From: Halobacteriales archaeon YIM A00013
GTDB lineage: Archaea > Halobacteriota > Halobacteria > Halobacteriales > Haloarculaceae
Reading direction: 5' to 3'
NCBI GenBank assembly: GCA_025041195.1
Contig: JAKCFM010000001.1
Location: 62,001-126,000, forward strand
DNA length: 64,000 bases
Made by a program: the position numbers and the translations under genes. Positions 16,378 to 25,272 of this stretch are shown here, one piece after another. The notes below the pieces were generated by a model that was given only the letters and a program-made list of their open reading frames with translations, was not told the origin of the DNA and ran no database searches. How positions within the stretch are numbered: the first letter of the stretch is position 1; each line of letters opens with the position of its first letter.

Positions 16378-17424
16378 ATGTTCGAGGGACTCAAAGACAC
16401 GCTCGGTCGTTTCAAAGACGATGTCGAGGAACAGGCAGACGCCGACGCGCAAGCTGATGCTGCGGGCGACGCTGCCGGCGACGCTGCCGACAGCGAATCG
16501 ACTGGGACTGCTGCTAGTGAGCCCGACGAGAGCGCTAGCTTGGGCAAGCGCGCCAAAGCGTTCGCCACTGGCGGGGTGATCATCCAGCCCGAACATCTCG
16601 ACGAACCGCTCGAAACCCTCGAACTCTCGTTGTTGTCGAGTGATGTCGAGATGGGCGTTGCAGAGGAGATTCTCGCTGGAATTCGTGAGAATCTTGAGGG
16701 CACGATCCGTGCACAGGTGCAATCGACGGGAATGGTTGTCGAGTCTGCACTACGCGACGCACTACTGGATGTAATCAGCGTTGGTCAGTTCGATTTCGAT
16801 GCGCGAATTGCCGAGATGGATTCACCAGTTGTGATCGTCTTTACGGGCGTCAATGGCGTCGGTAAAACGACCACGATCGCAAAGCTGAGCCAGTATTTCG
16901 AACAGCAGGGTTTCTCAACCGTGCTTGCCAACGGCGACACCTATCGGGCTGGTGCCAATCAGCAGCTCCAGGAGCACGCAGACGCACTGGAGACGAAGCT
17001 GATCAGCCACGAACAGGGAGGCGATCCGGCGGCCGTCATCTACGACGCCGTCGAATACGCCGAGGCTAACGATGTTGATATCGTGCTTGGTGACACGGCC
17101 GGTCGATTACACACGAGCGATGACCTGATGGCCCAGCTCGGGAAGATCGACCGTGTTGTCGACCCCGACATGACGATTTTCGTCGATGAGGCCGTAGCTG
17201 GCCAGGACGCCGTCCAGCGCGCCACGGAGTTCGATGACGCCGCAGCCATCGATGGCTCGATCCTCACAAAGGCCGATGCCGATCCACAGGGTGGGGCGGC
17301 GATTTCGATCGCGCACGTTACTGGCAAGCCGATTTTGTTCCTCGGCGTTGGCCAGGAGTATCACGACATCGAGCGGTTCGATCCAGAGCAGATCGCCGAC
17401 CGTCTCCTCGAAAGCGAGGACTGA
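16378..17424 (+). CDS. ftsY: signal recognition particle receptor FtsY
   Basis: A 348-residue GTPase that docks the SRP-ribosome complex at the membrane. It has an acidic, alanine-rich A domain (residues about 15-60), then the N domain and G domain. G1 is TGVNGVGKTTTIAKL, the insertion-box region has NGDTYRAGANQQL, G3 is DTAGRLHTSDDLM, and G4 is TKADADPQGGAAIS, followed by FLGVGQEYHDIERFDPEQ. It is the last gene of the ribosomal operon. Confidence 0.97.
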   Translation: MFEGLKDTLGRFKDDVEEQADADAQADAAGDAAGDAADSESTGTAASEPDESASLGKRAKAFATGGVIIQPEHLDEPLETLELSLLSSDVEMGVAEEILAGIRENLEGTIRAQVQSTGMVVESALRDALLDVISVGQFDFDARIAEMDSPVVIVFTGVNGVGKTTTIAKLSQYFEQQGFSTVLANGDTYRAGANQQLQEHADALETKLISHEQGGDPAAVIYDAVEYAEANDVDIVLGDTAGRLHTSDDLMAQLGKIDRVVDPDMTIFVDEAVAGQDAVQRATEFDDAAAIDGSILTKADADPQGGAAISIAHVTGKPILFLGVGQEYHDIERFDPEQIADRLLESED

Positions 17425-17522
17425 CGCTCAGCGGCAGGTTTCATTCTATTCATAGACGTAGTCCGCACGCAGACCAATGTCCAGCAATGGATTCCACCGA
17501 CTGGTATTCTTCACTGGGATTG

Positions 17523-17560
17523 CTCGTAAAATTCGCTTACTGCACCGGCCGGGATTTGAA
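17523..17560. repeat. upstream copy of the tRNA-Gly 3' end (att-like direct repeat)
   Basis: This 38-bp stretch repeats 17836-17873 with one mismatch. On the minus strand it holds the last 20 nucleotides of the tRNA-Gly gene (half of the T arm and the 3' acceptor strand) plus about 18 bases of downstream flank. Duplicated tRNA 3' ends are the classical mark of integration at a tRNA gene, but here only about 275 bases separate the copies. Confidence 0.8.
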
Positions 17561-17860
17561 TTGAGTAAGACGGTCGCTCACTTCGTTCGCGCTGCGTCTT
17601 ACGTATTCAAATCCGGCTCGGCATCTCCTCACTGCGTTCGTCGATGGACTCGCCGGAATTTGAATTGAGTAAGATGGTCGCTCATTGCGCTCGCGCTGCG
17701 ATGTACGTATTCAAATCCGGCTCGGCATCTCCTCACTGCGTTCGTCGATGAACTCGCCGGTATTGAACTGAGGAAGATGGTCCTCATTGCGCTCGCACTG
17801 CGACGTATGTGCTCAAATACGGTTTAAATAGTTCACTCGCAAAATTCGCTTACTGCACCG
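17548..17860. repeat. three tandem units of 104, 104 and 105 bp next to tRNA-Gly
   Basis: The units are 17548-17651, 17652-17755 and 17756-17860; the fourth period begins inside the intact tRNA at 17861. Units 1 and 2 are nearly identical, and unit 3 is more diverged. Each of the first two contains a 70-bp imperfect palindrome (17548-17617 and 17652-17721) whose ends are T-arm-like: GCCGG-ATTTGAAT on one side and ATTCAAATCCGGC on the other. The interior carries CTCACTTCGTTCGCGCTGC-type sequence. No convincing gene is present between ftsY and the tRNA. Confidence 0.85.
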
Positions 17861-17924
17861 GCCGGGATTTGAACCCGGGCTGTGGGCTTGGAAGGCCCAA
17901 GTCCTACCACTAGACCACCGGTGC
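17854..17924 (-). tRNA. tRNA-Gly (anticodon TCC)
   Basis: The minus strand folds as a full cloverleaf: acceptor GCACCGG pairing with CCGGTGC, D arm GTC-TAGTGGTAG-GAC, anticodon stem TGGGC/GCCCA around loop CTTCCAA, giving anticodon TCC, and T stem CCGGG/CCCGG around TTCAAAT. The discriminator base is A at 17854. CCA is not encoded, as is usual in archaea. A TATA-like box lies about 31-38 bases upstream. The gene's 3' part is duplicated at 17523-17560. Confidence 0.96.
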
Positions 17925-17954
17925 CTGCCGGTACTTTCGTCTGCGTGCCGCCAC

Positions 17955-17962
17955 CTAATAAG
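17955..17962 (-). promoter_or_regulatory. TATA-like box upstream of tRNA-Gly
   Basis: CTTATTAG on the minus strand lies 31-38 bases before the tRNA 5' end and just after the stop of the upstream methyltransferase gene, so the tRNA probably has its own promoter. Confidence 0.4.
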
Positions 17963-17967
17963 GATGG

Positions 17968-18600
17968 TCATCCATCGTCGTCTCCCTCGACGACGGCATA
18001 ACAGTTACCGTGGCTCTCGAATCGATCCACCACGGCGAGCCCGACGGCCTCTAGATCCGCATCGAACTCTCCAGGATCGTAGATGTGATAGAATCGATCT
18101 ACAACCGTTCCGTCGGGGAGCGTCCAGTCGACGGTCGTGTCGAATCCGCTCGTTCGATCGAACGTCGGATGTGTGGTTGCCCAGACGCTGATGAGGCCGC
18201 GGCCGCCAGCCCTGAGAACACGATCAAGCTCTGCGAGACTCTGTCGTCGCAACGATGCTGTGGGAAGGTGATGCAACGCGGCGATATACACGGCTGCGTC
18301 GATGCTGTTGCGTTGTAAACCGAGTGCGGCGCCGTCGACCTGTACGTAGTCGACGGGTGCCGATTCGAGTCGTCCCCGAGCCGTCTCAAGCATCTGCCGA
18401 CTGAGATCAGCACAGATGACGCGATCGCCCCGTTCGTAAAACAGCTCAGCGTGTCGCCCGTTGCCGCAGGCGAGATCCAGCGCAACGCCGGTTGGAGCGG
18501 CCCCTACGAACGATTCGACATCTTCCCAAGCGTGCGCTCGCGTCTGTGCGAAATGCTCGGCGATACGGTCGTACGTCGCTCGAACCTCGCGCCGGCTCAT
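17968..18600 (-). CDS. SAM-dependent methyltransferase, Trm9/ALKBH8-like
   Basis: A 210-residue class I methyltransferase. SAM motif I is ALDLACGNGRHAE (about residues 40-52), followed by ICADLSRQML (acidic motif II) and AAVYIAALHHLP (motif IV region). The N terminus VRATYDRIAEHFAQTRAHAWEDVESF closely resembles the start of eukaryotic Trm9, which completes the modification of uridine 34 in certain tRNAs, and the C-terminal RFYHIYDPGEFDADLEAVGL also fits. tRNA modification is therefore the favoured guess; a general small-molecule methyltransferase is the alternative. It lies directly upstream of tRNA-Gly(TCC) on the same strand. Confidence 0.75.
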   Translation of the reverse strand: MSRREVRATYDRIAEHFAQTRAHAWEDVESFVGAAPTGVALDLACGNGRHAELFYERGDRVICADLSRQMLETARGRLESAPVDYVQVDGAALGLQRNSIDAAVYIAALHHLPTASLRRQSLAELDRVLRAGGRGLISVWATTHPTFDRTSGFDTTVDWTLPDGTVVDRFYHIYDPGEFDADLEAVGLAVVDRFESHGNCYAVVEGDDDG

Positions 18601-18874
18601 GAATTTCGTAGCGTATCAACCGCTATGAGCGTGTGGATCCAATCGGTGGAACCACTCGGTCACCACTTCGAATAACAGACCCGAACAGCCAGTGATTGAT
18701 CTTCGTAGGAAATTCCTTCTATTTTCGACAGTAGTGTGTATTACATTAAATCAATATCGATACAAGAACTATATCATGGCTCCGTAGTTGTCGTTGATCA
18801 CTGCCACCACCGAAACCCGTCTTAAAATCATCATTTGTGGAAGGGTTTTTGGTATCCACTCCGTATGCTCTGGT

Positions 18875-19123
18875 ATGATCGTCGCCCAGCAGGGGATTCG
18901 ACACGCAGAACAGGTGTTGTGTCAGAGCGGCGTCGCCATCGGAGAGGTAGTGGTTCTCATTATCGCGGCAATTTCGGCGTATTTTCTCCTCCGGGCGTTT
19001 TACCGGCTGGTGAACCGAGAGCTCCGTGGCGGGCTCTACTCGTTCATCGCCGGTGTGTTGCCCCTCCTGATTCCGGCTGGGCTCACATTCATTGGGATCG
19101 AGACGAGCTGTCTGCTCATCTGA
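18875..19123 (+). CDS. small membrane protein, 82 aa
   Basis: From the ATG at 18875 the product is MIVAQQGIRHAEQVL followed by a transmembrane helix (GEVVVLIIAAISAYFLLRAFYRLV), a basic loop (NRELRGGLY) and a second helix (FIAGVLPLLIPAGLTFIGI). The loop charge suggests both termini outside. The frame is open back to 18788, but that part is unlike the rest and the later ATG gives a normal membrane-protein start. No family recognised. It is isolated between a methyltransferase and a UspA gene. Confidence 0.6.
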   Translation: MIVAQQGIRHAEQVLCQSGVAIGEVVVLIIAAISAYFLLRAFYRLVNRELRGGLYSFIAGVLPLLIPAGLTFIGIETSCLLI

Positions 19124-19132
19124 GGTAATCCG

Positions 19133-19504
19133 TCACGCAAGCGGGTGACAGACGAGGACTGGGCGTTCTGTGCTGGCGATCACGGACTGGGTGACGCTGC
19201 CAAAAATCGCCTTGCCGGTCGGCGTTCGCGACCGACTCGTCAGACAGATCCGGTCAACGTCGTGTGATTCTGCGGTTTCGAGGATCGTCGTCGCTGGGTC
19301 GCCCCGAACGCTGACCAGCTCCGTAGCAAAGCCAGCGCTCGCGAGCTGGGCTTCGATCGCCTCGAAAAACGGTGGTTGCGAGTCACCGACGTGTAACAGC
19401 CGGGCCGTCATCCGATCGCGATCACCAGGCATCCCCAGAAGGGTTTCGATCTGTGCGTCTGCGCGGGCTTTCTCGTCGTCGATGGTGAGCAGCAGTTCGA
19501 ACAT
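19133..19504 (-). CDS. universal stress protein, UspA family
   Basis: A 123-residue cytoplasmic protein with the Usp fold. The start at 19504 (MFELLLTIDDEKARADAQIE) is chosen over the longer frame, whose extra residues are basic and atypical. Typical features are the first strand with LLLTIDD, the helix, a second half with GDPATTILETAESHDVDRIC and the C-terminal nucleotide-binding-like segment SRSRTPTGKAIFGSVTQSVI, ending PVLVCHPLA. The usual glycine-rich GxxGxxxxGS ATP motif appears as a degraded version, so ATP binding is uncertain. Confidence 0.8.
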   Translation of the reverse strand: MFELLLTIDDEKARADAQIETLLGMPGDRDRMTARLLHVGDSQPPFFEAIEAQLASAGFATELVSVRGDPATTILETAESHDVDRICLTSRSRTPTGKAIFGSVTQSVIASTERPVLVCHPLA

Positions 19505-19588
19505 CCAACGGTGACGGTGCGTTCCCGAACGCCTTGAATCTCCGCCCACCGGGAAACGTTTAGGTGTGATGGGTGGGTGAGTCACAGT

Positions 19589-20023
19589 ATGGCAGCGGAC
19601 TGTATCTTTTGTAGTATTGTCGATGGATCGATCCCCAGTCGGACGGTGTATGAGGATTCAGAGACGCTCGCGTTTCTGGATGCGAACCCGCTTGCGCCGG
19701 GACACACGCTGGTGATCCCGCGCGAGCACTACGCCAGACTTGATGATTTGGACCCCGCTCTTGCTGGATCCGTGCTTGAGACCCTCCACGAGCTGGTGGC
19801 TCCGGTCGAGTCGGCCGTTGGGGCTGATGGCTCGACCGTTGCGTTCAACAACGGACCGGCCGCCGGCCAGGAGATCGACCACGTTCATGGACACATCATC
19901 CCCCGGTTTGACGATGATGGCGGCGGGCCAATCCACGCCGTTGCTGGTAGTCCCCCGGAGCTCGAAGAATCTGAGCTCGATTCGATTGCCGAGGCGATCA
20001 CCAACAGCCACGGCGGCGAATGA
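19589..20023 (+). CDS. HIT family nucleotide hydrolase
   Basis: A 144-residue histidine-triad protein of the Hint branch, hydrolysing phosphoramidates of nucleotides. It begins MAADCIFCSIVDGSIPSRTV with the two-cysteine N terminus common to the family, and the triad is EIDHVHGHIIPRF near residues 100-110. The ATG at 19589 is chosen because the family start follows directly; a GTG 12 bases earlier is possible. Its stop overlaps the start of the Nudix gene (ATGAGTGA), giving a two-gene nucleotide-hydrolase operon. Confidence 0.92.
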   Translation: MAADCIFCSIVDGSIPSRTVYEDSETLAFLDANPLAPGHTLVIPREHYARLDDLDPALAGSVLETLHELVAPVESAVGADGSTVAFNNGPAAGQEIDHVHGHIIPRFDDDGGGPIHAVAGSPPELEESELDSIAEAITNSHGGE

Positions 20024-20622
20024 GTGACAGCACGTCACCGTTCGAACTGTTCGACGAACTCCGGATCATCGCAGAGAACGGTCTCGAATATGCAGACGAC
20101 CCCTACGACAGGGAACGCTACGAGCGCCTGGAGGAACTCACGAGCGAGTGGTATGGCCGGACGCTCGACGTGGATCCAGAAACCATCTCGGAGCGCTTTC
20201 GTGCAGAACTCGGTCATATCACGCCAAAAGTGAGTGCGGACGCAGCAATCATCAACGAGGACGACGAGCTACTGCTCCAGCGTCGGATCGACGACGACTG
20301 CTGGTGTCTGCCAGGTGGTTACACCGAGCCAGGTGAGTCTCCGGCCGATACCGCCGTCCGTGAGGCGAACGAAGAGACTGGTCTGCTGGTGACAGCGGAG
20401 TCACTGGCGACGGTGTACACCCGCCGGCCGGCAGTATACACTGGACCGCACGGTCTCGTTGGCCACGTGTATCTCTGTTCGGTGACGGGTGGCGAACCGT
20501 CGGTCTCCCATGAGGGATCCGCGCTGGCCTATCGTGATCCGGCGTCGGTCGATCGCTGGCACGCAAACCACGCAACGCTGGCGACAGACGCACTCGCGGC
20601 GGCAAACGCGGATCGTCGGTAG
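20020..20622 (+). CDS. Nudix hydrolase with N-terminal helical domain
   Basis: A 200-residue protein. The Nudix box GGYTEPGESPADTAVREANE followed by ETGL matches GX5EX7REUXEEXGU exactly and lies at about residues 100-122. Residues 1-65 form a separate helical region (FDELRIIAENGLEYADDPYD), a layout seen in ADP-ribose/nucleoside diphosphate-X hydrolases of haloarchaea and in Nudix proteins with an N-terminal hydrolase_N domain. Substrate is not determinable. The start overlaps the HIT gene stop. Confidence 0.9.
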   Translation: MSDSTSPFELFDELRIIAENGLEYADDPYDRERYERLEELTSEWYGRTLDVDPETISERFRAELGHITPKVSADAAIINEDDELLLQRRIDDDCWCLPGGYTEPGESPADTAVREANEETGLLVTAESLATVYTRRPAVYTGPHGLVGHVYLCSVTGGEPSVSHEGSALAYRDPASVDRWHANHATLATDALAAANADRR

Positions 20623-20653
20623 GTTTTGGAGGCTCCGGGTTCGACAGTGAATC

Positions 20654-21616
20654 ATGGTTGGGAAAGTTCCGCCCTCGGTGCTCGAATCGCTCGTTTTCGA
20701 GCGATTTTCCGGGACGGATCCGACGGTGCTCCAGGGGCCGGCCTACGGTGAGGACGCGGCCGCCATTGAATTCGACGAATCAGTCCTCCTCGTCAACACT
20801 GATCCAATTTCGATGGCGATCGAACGGATCGGCACGATCGGCGTGACGATCGCCGCAAACGATATCGCCGCTTCGGGTGGCACGCCACGGTGGCTGACGC
20901 AGGTGTGTCTGCTCCCCGAAGACGGTGTAGCGCAACTGGAGACAATCACCGAACAGGTCGCAACGGCCGCCGATGCGATCGGCGTTTCCGTCGTTGGTGG
21001 CCACACGGAAACCAACGCTGAACTCGATCGGCCGTTGCTGTCGATGACCTGCCTGGGAACGACAGATTCCGTCGTCAACACTGGGGATCTCAACCCCGGC
21101 GACCGGATCGTGCTCGCAGGCTATGCAGGGACCGAAGCGACGGCTATTGCAGCCTCCGATCTAACAGCTGAACTGGGTGCTGTCGACCGATCGGTGATCG
21201 AAACTGGCCGTGACTGTTATGCAGAACTGTCCGTGCTTGCGTCAGCAGACGCGGTCCGCGATCTCGCGACGGCAATGCACGATCCAACCGAGGGTGGGGT
21301 ACTCGCCGGGCTTGACGAGCTGGCACGCAGTAGCGCGCTCCGGATCGACGCCGAACGCGACGCGATTCCAATCAGAGCTGTGACGAGAACGATCTGTGAC
21401 GCGCTGGCCGTGGATCCACTGCGAACGTTCGGTTCAGGTGCGTTACTCTTTGGTGTCACCCCTGATGCGACCGAACCTGTGATTGAAAGGCTCGACGCAG
21501 AAAATATCACCGGGACCGTCATTGGCACCGCCCGAGCGGGTGCGCCAGGCGTCACGCTTGATGGACGCCAGCTACAGTCGCCGATCGAAGACGAGCTGTA
21601 TCAGTTCTGGACCTAG
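20654..21616 (+). CDS. AIR synthase-related protein (PurM/HypE-like)
   Basis: A 320-residue member of the PurM/HypE/ThiL/SelD superfamily, ATP-dependent enzymes that act on small-molecule or thiocarboxamide substrates. Visible marks are [15 protein letters not shown] (acidic metal and ATP site), [20 protein letters not shown] (dimer-interface loop), [11 protein letters not shown], and [20 protein letters not shown] in the C-terminal domain. The layout is most like HypE, but no other hydrogenase maturation genes are seen nearby, so the function remains open. The last four bases overlap the convergent top6A gene. Confidence 0.85.
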   Translation: MVGKVPPSVLESLVFERFSGTDPTVLQGPAYGEDAAAIEFDESVLLVNTDPISMAIERIGTIGVTIAANDIAASGGTPRWLTQVCLLPEDGVAQLETITEQVATAADAIGVSVVGGHTETNAELDRPLLSMTCLGTTDSVVNTGDLNPGDRIVLAGYAGTEATAIAASDLTAELGAVDRSVIETGRDCYAELSVLASADAVRDLATAMHDPTEGGVLAGLDELARSSALRIDAERDAIPIRAVTRTICDALAVDPLRTFGSGALLFGVTPDATEPVIERLDAENITGTVIGTARAGAPGVTLDGRQLQSPIEDELYQFWT

Positions 21617-22716
21617 ATGACGCCCATCTCGTCCAGCCGAGTGGGAAGATACTCGTCGGTGACGAAATCGAGACCGCGTGCGGCAAGCGCCTGCTGCTCT
21701 GCCTTTTTCCCGATATCGAGCTGGTGTTCGATCTCGGTTGTCCAGAAGTCGTCCTGGAACCGCGGATCTTCGAGTTCGTTCTCAAGTGCGTTGATGTCGG
21801 AATCCGAGAGTGGATCGGTCGGCAGATCATACTCCTCGATGTCGGTGGGCTGGATGCCGATATACCGGGCATCCGGCGTGGCTAGATACTCCGAAAGATG
21901 GGCGCTCTTGATGGACCCGTAGGCCACCGAGGCGAAAATGCGATACGACCAGGGGTCGCCGTCAGTAAACACGACGACAGGCAGCCCAAGCTCGTCGTGG
22001 AGTCGGCGGGTGATTCGTCGGGTCGCACGCGCGGGTTGGCCCTTGAGATGGACGATGATCGTGTTGTACTCGGTATCGAATCCGTTCTCGACGAGCCGAT
22101 CTCGCATACCACCGGTCTCTACGCAGAGAACGAAGTCGGCATCATTATCCAGGAATTCGATCGTATCTGGATTGTTCGGAATCTGATAGCCGCCCTCACC
22201 GACGTCTTTCTGACAGTGAATATCCCGTTCGCCGCGTCTGGTCTGCTCGCGCAGCTGCAACGGTCCCATCAGCGTCGCTCCGGACTCCTCTGGGCGCATG
22301 TGGAAATCCTCACGACTGACATCGGAGACGATTTCCAGATCCTCAATCAGCTGATTCGACTCGTTCTGATCGCTGAACTGGGCGATCTCGTGATCCCACG
22401 ATTCGCTGAGATAGTAGAGCTCACGAAGGGTCGACGAGCGGTCTTCATCGAGCTGCGTGGAGAGAAAGTCGATGACGTAGGTCGCCTTGAGCAGTTTTTT
22501 CGCCCCGGAGACAGTTTTTGCCGACCGCGTCGAGTGCCGATCGCCGTACACCCAGACTTCCGAATCTTCGTCGTATTCGATGTTGGATTTCGTCCGTGTT
22601 GGGATCTGCATCGACGGGACGGCACCGTCTGCGAACTGGTCGTAAAACTCGGCTGCGAGATCGAGCAGTTGCTCGCGGGCCATCTCTTCGGACTGGTTGG
22701 TTGTGTCTATTGCCAT
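21613..22716 (-). CDS. top6A: DNA topoisomerase VI subunit A
   Basis: A 367-residue Spo11-like subunit that cleaves DNA. The winged-helix catalytic region has [11 protein letters not shown] with the active tyrosine at residue 101 or 102, and the Toprim domain has [20 protein letters not shown] with the metal-binding DGD. It forms an A2B2 enzyme with the top6B product, relaxing and decatenating DNA. It follows top6B with a two-base gap, so the two are a single operon. Confidence 0.97.
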   Translation of the reverse strand: MAIDTTNQSEEMAREQLLDLAAEFYDQFADGAVPSMQIPTRTKSNIEYDEDSEVWVYGDRHSTRSAKTVSGAKKLLKATYVIDFLSTQLDEDRSSTLRELYYLSESWDHEIAQFSDQNESNQLIEDLEIVSDVSREDFHMRPEESGATLMGPLQLREQTRRGERDIHCQKDVGEGGYQIPNNPDTIEFLDNDADFVLCVETGGMRDRLVENGFDTEYNTIIVHLKGQPARATRRITRRLHDELGLPVVVFTDGDPWSYRIFASVAYGSIKSAHLSEYLATPDARYIGIQPTDIEEYDLPTDPLSDSDINALENELEDPRFQDDFWTTEIEHQLDIGKKAEQQALAARGLDFVTDEYLPTRLDEMGVI

Positions 22717-22718
22717 AA

Positions 22719-25091
22719 TCAGGCGGTTACTGAGAGTTTCTCGGCTTCAATTCCTTCGATGGAGATATCGAACTCGGCCTCACCATCGAGATCGTACTGC
22801 AAGCGAGCGGTCGCACCGCTTTCGACCGTTGGCTCCCAGGTGACGAACCACTCGCCGTCCATCTCGACGACGGTTGCGTCCGCTGGCGAGCCGGGATCAA
22901 CGCTCACGATATCGGTCACCGAAAGCTCAGCGCTGGTGTCGGTGTGGTTCGTGATGGTGAGCGCAACCCCATCGTCGGTCGTCGTTCGCTCGACGAGCAC
23001 GTTGCTCATGATGCGTGCGAGTGAGTCCTCAATCATGAGCGACTGCTGGTCGGTCATGTTGGCGAGCTTTTCGGCCATCGTCGGCAGAATATCGGCGATA
23101 ACGTTGCGCTTTCGCTTTCTCTGCTGGAGCGAGCGTCGCTTTTTGAGATAGCGCTTGAGATCACGCGCGGCATCACGAATCGCGAGCTCGATTTCGTGTT
23201 CGATCTCGGGGACGTTGGCGATAGCGTCTTTCGATTCGCTGGTAAACGGCACGTTCGTCGACGCGACGTGAATCAACACGACTGCCGGTCCGTTTGGCGT
23301 CCCGCTTCCACCCGGTTGATCGAGCCCGTAGTTTCGCCAGTTGATCGAGGTGATCACGTCGGCCGTCGCACACGCGCCACGCTGATAGACGAGGGGCACC
23401 CGATTGGCAAACCGGAGCACATCGATCGAGCCGTCGGATAGAATGTCACCACCGTAGGCGATCCCTGCCTCAACGATGAACGGATCGCCGCCGTGAACCT
23501 CGGCGTCGCGTGTCGTTGCCGCGTAGAAATCCGCGTCAAACTCCTTGCGAAGGCCCTCCTCGACGAGCTCGTCGGTAATCGGGGCGAGACAGTCCGTTGG
23601 TGGGGCAAGAATGTCGGTCTCGCGCATCGCCTCAAGGAGCTCGCTCGCGAAATCACGATCGTTGCTGACGGCGGTAACCGACGGCGGATCGTCTGGAACC
23701 GAGCTACTGATCGACCAGACCCCTTCGGTAACCTTCTGTTGGGCGGTTTCACCGAACGTTACGTCGTCGCGCTGCTCGGTCTGTGTTGCAGCACGCTCGA
23801 CGAACGATTCGATGCCATCGTGTGTGAGCCGATGGCGATCGACGCCGTTGAGCTTCGTGACGAGCCGACGAGCCATCCCGTCAATCGTTTCGTCGGATTT
23901 TCTCGCGGTCGTCACCTCATCAATCAACTCGGTGAGCTCGGATTCAACGCCATCGAGGATGAGCTCCCAGATCGCTTCGACGGTGTGTCCTTGCACCGTC
24001 GAGCCAAACGTTGCACCGGTCGTGGATTTGACGTGTTCGGCTGCGTTGGCAACGATCGCCCGACACTCGTGGTGGGCCAGTCGTGGCTGTTCGGAGACGG
24101 CCCCCGCCACGCGCTGTGCGAACGTGGCGGTTGCGTCGGGAGATTTGTTGTTGACAACGTCGCTAACGGTGGATTCGATCACTGGTGCGGGTGCCGGCTT
24201 CCAGGCAAGTTCACGACCAAAATGTCGATCCCGGAAGGCGGTGACGATTGACTCGGCGGTTTTCTGCCCAACGCGGGTGAATTCGGACTGCAGAAAGCCA
24301 GACAGCGAGTGCGACGCGGATTCATCCAGGAGTTTGATCAGCGAGCCCAGCTCGATCCCGTGTGGATGCGGTCGGATCTCTTCGGTCTCGGCGGGCAACT
24401 GGTCGGTCACGCGCTCGAATTTGAGCCGCTCGCGTGGCTCTTCGAATTCGATGCGCGCGTGCGGATTGACGACGGCCGTGTGTTTGATGTAGTCGTGGAG
24501 CTGCTGGCGTGCCCGCATGTTCGCTTCCATCTCGAGCTCGATGCGGGTGCCGTGTGGGCGCTCCCAGGACGTGGTGGTGTCGACGGAGATCTCTGGCTCG
24601 TTCGAATCGGTATCAACGATCAGCTCGAAATACTGCGCATCAGAGTCGCCATCAGTCCGAGAGGTGATCATCGCCGGCTTTCCACTCGTGAGCTGTGCGT
24701 ACAACACGGCCGCGGAAATGCCGATTCCCTGCTGTCCGCGTTTTTGTTCACGAACGTGAAACCGCGAGCCATAGAGCAGCTTACCGAACACTTTTGGTAG
24801 CTGCTCTTTCGTGATTCCTGGCCCATTATCTTCGACGACAAGCCGATAGTAATCGCCAGCCTCCGTGATACTCACGTATATATCCGGAAGAATGCCTGCT
24901 TCCTCGGTGGCATCGAGTGCGTTGTCTACTGCTTCTTTGACAGCGGTGACGAGCCCGCGTGCACCACTGTCGAATCCCAACATATGCTTGTTTTTCTCGA
25001 AGAACTCGGCGATGGAGATGGAGCGCTGACTCTCAGCCAACTCCTCGGCGACGTTTGAGCGCCCCCCGAGCTCCGATTGATACGAAGTCAT
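22719..25091 (-). CDS. top6B: DNA topoisomerase VI subunit B
   Basis: A 790-residue GHKL ATPase subunit. The ATP-binding Bergerat fold has [16 protein letters not shown] (N box), [20 protein letters not shown] (G1) and [17 protein letters not shown] (G2), followed by the helix-2-turn-helix and transducer domains. The protein is longer than thermophile homologues; a C-terminal immunoglobulin-like extension (the last ~90 residues, [18 protein letters not shown] onward) explains this and is known in some methanogen and halophile subunits. Its promoter faces that of gyrB across 180 bases. Confidence 0.97.
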   Translation of the reverse strand: MTSYQSELGGRSNVAEELAESQRSISIAEFFEKNKHMLGFDSGARGLVTAVKEAVDNALDATEEAGILPDIYVSITEAGDYYRLVVEDNGPGITKEQLPKVFGKLLYGSRFHVREQKRGQQGIGISAAVLYAQLTSGKPAMITSRTDGDSDAQYFELIVDTDSNEPEISVDTTTSWERPHGTRIELEMEANMRARQQLHDYIKHTAVVNPHARIEFEEPRERLKFERVTDQLPAETEEIRPHPHGIELGSLIKLLDESASHSLSGFLQSEFTRVGQKTAESIVTAFRDRHFGRELAWKPAPAPVIESTVSDVVNNKSPDATATFAQRVAGAVSEQPRLAHHECRAIVANAAEHVKSTTGATFGSTVQGHTVEAIWELILDGVESELTELIDEVTTARKSDETIDGMARRLVTKLNGVDRHRLTHDGIESFVERAATQTEQRDDVTFGETAQQKVTEGVWSISSSVPDDPPSVTAVSNDRDFASELLEAMRETDILAPPTDCLAPITDELVEEGLRKEFDADFYAATTRDAEVHGGDPFIVEAGIAYGGDILSDGSIDVLRFANRVPLVYQRGACATADVITSINWRNYGLDQPGGSGTPNGPAVVLIHVASTNVPFTSESKDAIANVPEIEHEIELAIRDAARDLKRYLKKRRSLQQRKRKRNVIADILPTMAEKLANMTDQQSLMIEDSLARIMSNVLVERTTTDDGVALTITNHTDTSAELSVTDIVSVDPGSPADATVVEMDGEWFVTWEPTVESGATARLQYDLDGEAEFDISIEGIEAEKLSVTA

Positions 25092-25117
25092 GCTACGCTG
25101 GCGTACTGCACCCGGGG

Positions 25118-25123
25118 TTAAAA
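25118..25123 (-). promoter_or_regulatory. TATA-like box of top6B-top6A
   Basis: TTTTAA on the minus strand lies 27-32 bases before the top6B ATG, fitting a leaderless or nearly leaderless transcript for the topoisomerase VI operon. Confidence 0.45.
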
Positions 25124-25234
25124 CAGCCGCGACACCGGAGTGAAAGTGAATTCTGTACTGTGGTTCGAGCCGAGAATCTAGTGTTCGGTCTGGTTATGAA
25201 ATTTACTTGGGAATCTTCGCGCGCGTGCGAGGGG

Positions 25235-25240
25235 TTTATA
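25235..25240 (+). promoter_or_regulatory. TATA-like box of gyrB-gyrA
   Basis: TTTATA lies 33-38 bases before the gyrB ATG at 25273, next to alternating purine-pyrimidine CGCGCGTGCG (25219-25228), which is prone to supercoil-driven structural change and could help sense superhelicity. That last point is inference. Confidence 0.4.
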
Positions 25241-25272
25241 GGGAAAACGCTGTTAACTGTAGCAAGTAGTTT

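Noticed and set aside
17477-17668. 63-codon frame in the repeat region
   Set aside because: Runs through the tandem 104-bp units; translation has no protein-like character.
17548-17860. Possible CRISPR array
   Set aside because: Units are about 104 bp with no separate spacers, and no cas genes are present; they are tandem repeats derived in part from the tRNA end.
18625-18675. 16-codon ORF MSVWIQSVEPLGHHFE
   Set aside because: Too short, no promoter spacing, no overlap with a neighbouring start.
21898-23151. 417-codon plus-strand frame
   Set aside because: Lies across top6A and top6B in the opposite strand; product is low-complexity and the minus-strand genes are unmistakable.
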